This document shows positions 39,117 to 49,900 of a stretch of 64,000 nucleotides of DNA, one piece after another (position 1 is the stretch's first letter; every line of letters starts with the position of its first letter). The notes beneath the pieces were generated by a model, which saw only the letters and a list, made by a program, of their open reading frames with translations, did not search any database and was not told where the DNA came from. The stretch is taken from assembly GCF_025370935.1 (NCBI RefSeq), contig NC_133476.1, positions 20,147,405 to 20,211,404 on the forward strand, given 5' to 3'. The stretch comes from Choristoneura fumiferana (taxonomy: Eukaryota; Arthropoda; Insecta; Lepidoptera; Tortricidae). A program made the translations under genes and the position numbers.

Positions 39117-40916
39117 TCAATGGTTCAATTCAAGCAAACCCACAAGCTAAACCTAAGGAACAAGTACGCCGAAGCCGCAAGTGACAATGCATAAGTCATA
39201 CATAATGTATTCCGTAGAGGAAAGTTTCATATAACGGGGCATCGCATATTCATGGGCACTTGTGTCACCGGAGTCCCTTCAAGGTCCTATACAGTTAAAC
39301 AATATAAACAGTTAATATACTTTTTATTTTGCTCTTAAACTTACACCTTGCAATACAGATCATACCTAGTGCCATACACGAAGACGCGTGATTTTGTCAA
39401 AATTAGACATTAATGACATTGTAATAAGAACCACGACACGCGTCATCGTAAATGAGTCTACCTATTCCTTGGTAAAGAAAACGAAATCCGATAATAATAA
39501 CATTAACGAACATATTATATTATATTGTTTCCATTATGTATGTTAATTTCCATTGTGTTGTTTACAATATTTAATTGTACCGAATCAAATAAATAAATAA
39601 ATATTCCAATCAAACATTCTTTTAGCGTTGGCTTATTCAAATTTAAGGGAAATATAAATAATGATTTAAATAAACGAAAATTTCCAAGTCAAAATAGTGA
39701 AATTGTACCTTTTATGAATAGTTACTTTAAAAATACGTAATGTTGTTAGCAAATTTTAATCTTATTGACCTTATTATGTAGGTGACTATAATAAAATAGA
39801 AGCCAAAGTGTTTTTCGTCAAAACAAAAAGAACCTCTGTTTGACATTTTAATGTCAACCTTGAGACGTTCGAGCTTAGGTCGAATTCTAATTTCAACAAA
39901 CAGGAAACAACACATTATACTGTACTAGTGGAAAAAAACAGTAAAAGGTGTAAATTGTGCGAATTAAAATAATTATAAGAATTTCGCATATATCTCACTC
40001 ACACTGCTCAGTAAAAGTGATAAGTACCTATCCAAACAAACAAATATCATGGGACACTTGACACCAATTGACCTAGACCCAAACTAAGCAAAGCTTGTCT
40101 ATGGATACTAGGCAACGAATAAACATACTTATATATATAAACATCTAAGACCCGAGAACAAACATTCGTACTATTCACTTAAATACTTATAATAACATTT
40201 CAACGTTTCAAGCAGACATAGAAACCAGTTTTTTTTGGTACAATTCGATTTAATTACATTCATAAACAAAAGAACATAAACAAAATAAGTTAAGAATATT
40301 TAACAGTACCTGTTTGTTTGTTGTGTTTGTTTTCATGTGAGATGTAGGTAATTATAATTAGAATTCGTTCCCCATACAGTCGGACCAAATGAACAGTGGC
40401 CTGGGGGCTGGGGAAATATATCACATGAAATATAATATTTTTTTCATTTAATAGTGAAACTTTTGACAATGGATCACAGTTCAACTGGTTGTCTTTCTCC
40501 CCTTTCTTTTATCACCAATGGTAAACACGACATTTATAATGGTCCATTGATATTTATAAAAATTATAAACTTTTCTGTACTACTATAACGTAGACGAACT
40601 TTTTTGATCATGCTATCTACAGATTGGTTAGTTTTATAAAATAAAAATCTTGATTTATAACTATATCAATCAAGCTGTGAATTTCTGAGAAAAATTGCAT
40701 TTATATGACTTAACCAATCTCTCGTGCGACATAATTGAAAAATTACAAAATTAAACGGTTGAACTCACGATTGTAAATCAGGTGCGGTGCGACTAGTTTC
40801 GGTCTTATCAAAAGGTCTTGTTCGTTAAATAAAAACTAAAATCGCATTATATCAAATGTACCATTATTGTTTTTAAATCTTATATAATTTAATACGTGCC
40901 CAATCACAGTGTGACC

Positions 40917-43900
40917 TCACCACTTGATGTTAAGCGCGACGTCGGATTTCTCTACCGCGTGGTATGTCGTATGCAGCATCGCTTTGGCCTTGTCGGAGTC
41001 GCGGCCGTGCAACCACTCGCTGTATAACCTGCAAAATTAAGTCTTTGAGGGTGTGTTCAAAAGGAAATATCTACGTGCAGCTTTAAGTACGTATGCAGGC
41101 GACCCGATTGTATAGTGTCGTGACGCCTCCGGGCAGACCTAGGAATCCAGGGGGAAAAATTTTATGACAGGCAGTGAGCTCCTATATCGATAATCTCAAT
41201 TATGGGTACCCCTTGAAATGTCGACAAACTATTTATCGAATTTCATTTAATCGAAAATAATTCATATAGCATATTCAATACTAATATTTTCTCTTGGAGT
41301 AATTTCACTTCATCGACTATTCATCTATATATATAAAAGGCAAAAGTGATTGACTGATGTATCAACGCACAGCCCAAACCGCTGGTTCTAGGGATTTCAA
41401 ATTTAGCACGTAGGTTCCTTTTATGGTCTAGGGGTGCACTAAGAAAGGATTTTTCAAAATTCACCCTCTAAGGGGGTGAAATGGGGGTCCAAAGTTAGTA
41501 TGGGGAAACAAGATTAGTTTGACTATTTTATTCGAAACTTCACAGGAGTACTCTTAACAATAAATAAGTAAACACGTGTTTCAGGTTTTTTGAGAATTCA
41601 ACCCCTAAAAGGGGGTAATCTGGTGACAAAGTCAATCGAAAATCAATCGTTGATATATCAACGCACAGCCGAAACCACTGGACGTAGAGACTTAAAATTT
41701 TGCACATAAATACCTTATACATACAACGTAAGCATCCACTAAGAAAGGATTTTTGGAAATTCTTCAGGGATTTATATATTTGATTCAGAGTGTCCCTATC
41801 TCAGTAACTATAATAAATAGACTCTTCAAATTTCATTCACAAGTAGGTATTACATTAATTAAAACATCGATTTCATGATTTTTGGAAATTCCCACGGGAT
41901 AAGGAAAAAACGGGATTTATATATTCAGTTTAATGGAATCCTATGGACTATAATTACTAGACTTTTCAAATTTGGCATAGAAGTAGGTGACTATAATGAT
42001 AAAAAACGTTATCAAGGATTTCGGGAAATTCCCACGGGATAAGGAAAAAACGGGATTTATATTCAGTTTAACGGAATCCATTTTTCGTTTTACTGGTCCT
42101 CGAAAACTGATATTTGGCATTAAAGTTTTCTTGAGAAGTGTAGAGGAACACTACAAAAGAATTTCCCGAAATTCTGACGGGAACGGGAAAAAATGGGATT
42201 TTTCGTTTTACTGTTCGTAGAAGGCTGCAATTTGGCATGTAGGTTGCTTGAGGACTGAAAAGAACCATTCAGAAATAATTTCCCGAAATTCCCACGGGAA
42301 AGGGAAAAAACGGGATTTTTCGTTTTACTGGTCCTAGAAAGCTGAAATTCGGCATGTAGGTTATTTGGGGAGTGTAGAGGAGCGTTAAGAGAGGGTTTTC
42401 CAAAATTCCCACGGGAACGGTAAAATACGGGATTTTTCTCAAATTTGGCATTTAGGTTCCTTGGGAGCGTAGGGGAGCACTACAAAAGGATTTCCCGAAA
42501 TTCTGACGTTATCAGGAAAAAAACTTGATTTTTCGTTTTACTGGTCGTAGAAAGCTGAAACTTGGCAAGTGGGTTCCTTGGGGTGTAGGGGAATTTTAAG
42601 AGAGCATTTCCTGAAATTCTTATGGGAACGGGAAAAAACAGAATTTTGCGTTTTACTGATTAAAGAAAGCTAAAATTTCAAAAGTCAAAAGTTACTGCAC
42701 GCACGCTGCAAAGAGCTCTTTAACTGACTTCAAAATAAAAGGAGGAGGTTATGCAGTCCGCTATATATATTTATTTATGTATGTTCATCGATTTTTCGCT
42801 CATTTATGGACCGATTTTACAGAATATCTACTCCCGAGGTAGCATTGTCACTAAAATAATCAGAATCTGATGACGGGATCTTGGGGAAATCGAGGGCAAC
42901 CCTCAAATTTTGTAGGCACGCATTACATTTTTTTATGTATTTTCTAGAGTTATTTAAGTATTTGCGTCTGGTAGACATCATCTCATGTTGATGTGCTGAT
43001 GATGGAAGGTAAAACTCCTTAACGGTTAGGAGTTAGAGGAAGTTTCCTTAAATATCATATGCACGTATAGGGTAGACCTTTAATTGTATTATTTCTGGTT
43101 ATTCAATATTCAGGTGAGCTGATGATGGAAGGTATAACTCCTTAACGGTTAGGAGGACACATTAAGTACCTACGCCAAACCAATCAACTCATTACGTAAC
43201 AAAATTTATCCATACCTGTAAAACAGTATACTGTGACAGGCTGACTGACTGACTGACAGACGACGCGTGGTTTAAACTACAGATTTTACAGACCTGAATT
43301 TGGCACACATGTAGATAAAGTATCATAGAACACTACGTATGGATTTTTCGAAATTCCCATGGGATAAGGAAATATTTAACTTTGTCTGCTTCTTTGTTTG
43401 TTTGGGGGAATCTCTGGAAAAACTGAGCTGATTTAAAAAAAAATATTAGTGAAAGCTTTTTAAAAATCGACACCCGAAATAATAGAAGCCTGTTTCAATT
43501 CAATGGCGGACAGTGTGGTTTTCTATTGAATTCACTTATTCCTATCCCGCGGGAACAATCCTATGCCGCGTAGGTACGAAGTCGCGGGCAAAAGAAACAC
43601 GTGGGTTTTCTAAAATTACACCCCGGACCTAAAGATGTGAAACAGGGGTTCAAAGTTTGTACGAATTATGATTATGCAGGTTGACTTTTAAATTTAAAAA
43701 TTTGCAAATATAATCCTCCGAAAAATCAATTAAAACACGAAAATAAAGATCGTAGAAAGTAAATCTGTGTTACTCCAAATTTAACGCGAGCGAAGCCGCG
43801 GGCAAAAGCTAGTTAAATATTAAAACAATTATTAGAACAACGGTACGAGGATTACTATTTGTTTAAAAATACACTTCATCAACTATTCATGAGACAGAAC

Positions 43901-46900
43901 AATTAAATATCGCTGTTTATTTCTTCGACGTATTATTACAAAATGCTAGAAAATAGGTTAGGTTCCAACTACAACCTAAAAAATAATCTCTACCAGAAAA
44001 TAGGTTAGGTTAGATTAGAACTGTGACCCTGAAAAAATATGCCGGTACCAGAAAAATATGTTAGGTTAGGTTAGGACCGCGACCCCAACAAAAATAAATC
44101 GCTACCAGTTAAGTAGGTTAGGTTAGGTTACAACTGCGACCCCAACAAAAATAAATCGCTGCCAAAAAAGTACGTTAGGTTAGGTTGGAACTGCGACCCC
44201 ATAAAAAATAAATCGCTACCACTAAATAAGGTTAAGTTAGAACTACGACCCCAACAAAAATAAATCGCTAACAGGAAAGTAGGTTAGGTTAGAACTGCGA
44301 CCCTAACAAAAATAAATCGCTACCAGAAAAGTAGGTTAGGTTAGGTTGGAACTGCGAACCCGACAAAAATAAATAAATAAAATTAATTCAAGAAAGTATG
44401 AAATAATAATATATGAAATGAAGTTCTGCCAATAAACTGTCTATTAAATAATATTTATAGAAATTAAAAATCCGTGATTTAAACATACTTATTTTAATAA
44501 TTGACTTTTAACTGATACTCGATTAAAAGTTTGTCGACATTTCAAGGGTAAACCCACAATTATCGATGCTTGTCCCGTATACTAGTAACCGCCCCCAATA
44601 TTGTGTGTATTTTTTAAGTATTGTTTTGATGTCCAGTATGAAGTTCGCACAAAGCAATGTAATGATTTATTTATTTATTTGTCATTCAGCTACCTGAAAT
44701 GGATTCATCAGTAAAAAACGGAGACGTTTAACGGCCGAAAATTTGGAACAAATTCTGATCGTTTATTTTAACAACAGTAGATGGGACAGTAATTAAGAAA
44801 AACAATTATGATGAGTCTCAAAAATCGTTTTAAAAGAAAGAAGAGAATTACGTTATTACTTTGTTAATTTTTTACAGTTTTGATAAAAACAAATTTTTAC
44901 AAACAAAACTTGGAGGGATCACTAGTATATGGAACAAGCATCGATAATTGAGATTATCGATATAGGAACGATAAAGAAAAATGTTACGGCGCGTTACATG
45001 GGGGGAGGGGGGGGGATCAAATATCTCCAAAAATTGCGTTACGTATTACTTGAACGCCCCCTTGCACACGGGCGCAGCGGTGTTAGGGGCGCCGGCCGCG
45101 GCACTTTGTGCCTATACCATTTTAGCCGCGCGCTTCCTAGATGGCGCTAAAGTTATAATTGCACACGGACGCTACATGGGCTAAAGACGCCTCTGTTCAA
45201 AGTGTTGAAACGCAGCCAAACGGCGGCACAGCCCCGCCCCGCGGCTAGCTCACCTGCGGACCAGCTGGTTGTCCTCCGGGATGGAAACGGGCAGCTGCGC
45301 GTACGCAGCCTCCAAGTGCGCGAGCAAGTCCCGCGCGCTCTCGCCCGCCGCCGCCCGCACCTGCGCTCCGCCGTTGAGGCAACCTGCGGGTCACATACGG
45401 ATTCATTAACGCCTCATGATAGGAACTTGTTTAAAAATTGGTAGACCACTTATGTATTTCGCTGATGGTACAACAAGAGCATAAAACGAGCCATTTTACC
45501 CGAGGCGTTCATATAGTTACCCGAGCAAGTACGGCGAGGGTGGATAGACACGTCGAGGGTAAAATGGGTTTAATGCTCGAGTTTTACACTGCTTTTCACT
45601 TCGACTAAGAGAAAACAAAATAGCAACAGTGGAAACAACTGTTCACTAACTTTAGGTACCTTTAATTTTTCATGTATTGCTATGTAATCATAAATTTTTA
45701 CTTATATTGATTTATTTTGATTGATTTCATTGATTTTTAGTTTTACATAAAATAAAAAATATTAAAAAAATATATAGAAACTTTTATTATTTTGTTTTTT
45801 TTGTTGACACCTGATTATCATGGTCTTAAACGAAAATTATACATTAGAGCATAAAAAGTAATTTTATGTCACCTAGATCCAGCATAAATATCAACTTTAC
45901 GAGCATAAGAAGTGAAAAGATTATTTCGTTCACACTTCGCACTCACCTGAGGGGCACGCCATGACCTCGACATAGTGATAGGGTGACTTAGCACGCTTCA
46001 GTTTCTGCACGAGGTTCTGTATGTTGCGGAACCCGTTGGCGATGGCGAACCGCAGCACCTCCACGCCGTCTTTTTCTAGCACCACTTCCCGGAAGTCAGG
46101 GTTCCTGGAATCAAGAATTAAGCGTAAGCACGAATAGGAAATATCCACCAATGGGATTGTTCTTTTTAACCCCCGACGCAAAAAGAGGGGTGTTATAAGT
46201 TTGACCGCTATGTGTGTCCGTATGTCTGTCTGTGGGACCGTAGCTCTTAAACGGGTGGACCGATTTGAATGTAGTTCTTTTTATTAGAAATCAGGTTTTT
46301 TGGCGATGGTTTTTAGACATGTTTCATCCAAAAATAGTGCGGTTTGTTATTTATTTTACTCGAAATCATTAATCTAACAAGTCGTTACCCCTTAGTGTCC
46401 ACATTTTTAGTATTATTATTACACATCAATAGGTAGGTTAGGTTCATTAGGTATCTTCAGATGCCCGAAGGGCAGACCGCCCAGAAATAGGAGCCCCGCG
46501 AAGAAATATGCGACTGATAAAAAAAACTACTGGTAAAATAAGCGAAAAAAAATTAAAAAACGATTCATGAAAAGAGACGAATAAGTAAATTTGCGATCGT
46601 GAAAAATCGCGATGCGAAAATTCGCTACTCAGAAAAAACGCGTTTGTCAAAATTATCTAACAAATCCGGTGTAGTGTCACCGTGTACCTTTATGGGTGGC
46701 TATAAGTGTCATATAACAACTCTAGGCTTAGATCAAAGTTAGTCAATAAACGATTGCGATGGCTTGTTCCAGAGGGTTCTACGTTCCACGCGAACAATGG
46801 CGCGGAGCGTGACCCGCTGACGCACGCGCGACCCATATTTACATGCCGGTGTTTATACCGCGCGGGTGTTGAAAAAACGTGGGGCTAAACGAGACTGCGC

Positions 46901-49900
46901 AGCGGACACCTGATTGTTGCTGTTATTGTTCAACCTAGCGCTTGACCGCGGATTCTGGAATAAACGTATGACCAATCCCGTGGAAATATCGAAATAAAAA
47001 GTAGCTTACGTGTAAACGTGCGACGAAAGCATAAGATGGATAAGGTTTTTATTAAACTTCGATTAATACTTTTGTATAAAAAATTGAGTGATGGTGATAA
47101 TGTTCCTAATAATGGTGAAGTATCACTTTACGAATACGCAACATAAGTGTTATTCCTTACATAATTGGATAGTGAACTATAAAAGGAATGCAATGAAAAT
47201 ATGTAATATAGAAAAAAATACGATTATTTACTACAACAATAAATGTATCTATTTTTAATTATGTCCTCTTCTTTAAACCAATTGTAGTCATATCCATATT
47301 ACGTATATCATTCGACATGATTTTGACGTAAATTGCACCCGTCATCCGCCCACGCACTGCTTTATGTATTTCCAAGATGTCTATATAGCAATTTTTATCC
47401 CAATCTATTTTGCTGTTTAGTTTACTACACGTTTGATGTGTCAAGCTCAGAGTGGAAAACTATACAGACATACCACGAATCATACATCGTTTCGTTTGCT
47501 TAGGGTTCTGCACTCAAAGGGTCCAACTTGCTTTAAATTATGTCCGCGATTTATTTGTTACATTTGCTTTCTTAAAAAAACAGCAGTTGATTTCAAAGTA
47601 ATTTATCAACTGCGTTTCCATGTTGCATTAGTCTACACTACAATGTGTCGCGACTCCTAGCGCCATCTGGTAAGCAAATATGGAAACTACAACATCTAGC
47701 ATCGTGCTATCGAAGTTTTTCAACTTGGACGCCTCGTGCGCCGTTGATCTATTACAGCCTTCCCCAAAGTGGGCGATAACGCCCCGGTTGTGGGCTCTAG
47801 AGGCCTAGAGGGGGGGGGCGGTAAGGGGCCCAGAAAAAATCCAGACTAATATGTTATTGAGGTTTTTAAGGTAAGAAAAAAAAATTGGGGGGCTATAAAA
47901 TAACTGATTTTCAAAGTGGGCGTTAGACGAAATAAGTTTAGGAACCTCTGATCTATTAGATGACATGAAACAAGCACGTCGCGCCAAGCCAAGCCGTACA
48001 CCCGCGCGAGTAACCGGTGGCCCTAAATGTCGCTGCCGCAGATTCGTCGTCTATAGATATCGAATGCTGCGGTATTGATCTCAAACGCAATCGATTCAGA
48101 TAAGCCACCCCACCATACATTATTTTAGATATGTTCTTGTATACAAAGCTAGCGTTAAATGTATTTAAATCACTCGGCTTTTACTGGGCCACCAAATCAT
48201 AAGCAGTTGTTAAATTTACCTCAAATTCTTATACACGAGCGGCGCCTTGCTCTCTCCGAACAGCTGTTCCGCGGCGTACAGGAATATGTGGTCAGCGTAA
48301 CCACCCGAGCCTGAGCCGGCGTGCCCGCGGAGGCCGGCGGGCGGCCCGCCCCACGGCCAGTCCAGCGGCGCCGCCGGGCCTCGCCCAGCTCGCGCCCCGC
48401 CGCGCCCAGCATCTGTTCCAACTCGACTGTTGAAAGGCTTGTCTTTAGTATGCTTTGTTTTTTTTTAATGTTTGAGAGAGTCATATAGTATTGCATAAAG
48501 ACTATAAAATGATAGAGTGGAATACCTTTTACTAGCATGCCCAGGATAGGGAATAGTGGCAGAGGAACGAGAAATCCTTAGCCCAGTAGGGGGACATATC
48601 ATGGGATACATAAAAAAAACTTACTAGCAGTGATAACGCAGTCCACGTCGTGGCAATTGAGCATATCGCTATAGAAGTCCTCCCGCGACGCCTCCAGCTT
48701 CTTGTCGTAGCACGGCATCACCGTCACGTGGTATATCTCCCCGGCATTCACCTCTCTGTTCTTCGCGAGCACTTCCTTCACAAGGGAGCCCATTATCTGC
48801 TGCGGTGACTTCGTGCTCGATATGTACGGGAGGATGAAAGAGCCGTGAGTCTTTTCTGCATAACACACCCATCCTGTAGAATTTTAATTATTTTTAAGTA
48901 AGAATTTTTTGCGCAAGGTTGATCACTCTGAAGCGTATTTTTCTCTCTGTTTACCTGTTTTCTGTATTGCTTACTATTGTGGTGTACAATTAAGAGTCAT
49001 TGTATTGTATTGTTGCTGTGTCAGTTAGTTTATTAAATTACTAGCCGTTACCCGCGACTCTGTCCGCGCAAAAGTCGTTTATCGCTATTGGTTCACTGGT
49101 TTATATCATCATCATCATCATCATCCAGCCTATATACGTCCCACTGCTGGGCACAGGCCTCCTCTCAGAACAAGAGGGCTTGGGCCATAGTTCCCACGCG
49201 GGCCCAGTGCGGATTGGGAACTTCACACACACCATTGAATTGCTTCGCAGGTTTGTGCGGGGTTTCCTCACGATGTTTTCCTTCACCGCAAAGCTCGTGG
49301 TAAATTTCAAATGTAACTCCGCACATGAATTTCGAAAAACTCAGAGGTGCGAGCCGGGGTTTGAACCCACGACCCTCTGCTTGAGAGGCGATAGGTCAAA
49401 CCACTAGGCCACCACGGCTTCATGGTTTATATGTGATGAAGTAATTAACAAACAAACAAACAGACTTACAAACTTTCGCATTTATAATATTAGTGGGATT
49501 TTACAGTTTCCTTCGAAAAGTCTGCTTACTAAAGTGGTGGATGACAATGAATGAATGTGTGAAGTTCCCAATCCGCATTGGGCCCGCGTGGGAACTATGG
49601 CCCAGGTCCTCTTGTTCTGAGACGAGGCCTGAGCTCTGAAGTAGGTCGTATATAGGCCGAGACTTAGGGGCTGTTTCGCCACTAGCTGTTAAATTTTATG
49701 TGTCAGATAAATACGATGCTGTCTCTGTTTATTCAGACAAAACAAACAGAGATGGCATCACAAATATCTGTCACATAAAATTAATCCATAACTGGTGAAA
49801 CCACGGTGAAATGATGACATTATCATTAGCGAGATAGAGTTCAATAGCTTAACAGTTTAAAAAAAAACAAACCTGGGCAGGAGCTGGCCAGCATGGGCAG

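Noticed and set aside
42068..42451. Repetitive ORFs such as 'PFFPVPVGISGNSF' as a repeat protein.
   Set aside because: They translate the tandem array 41880-42660; frames are broken between units and no family is recognised.
43954..44385. TTAGG repeats as evidence of a chromosome end.
   Set aside because: Tracts are only one to three units long, embedded in a longer minisatellite unit and flanked by CIAO3 exons on both sides.
48221..48538. ORF of 105 codons as an independent gene.
   Set aside because: It is CIAO3 exon 6 read in one frame through the break, plus intron sequence.
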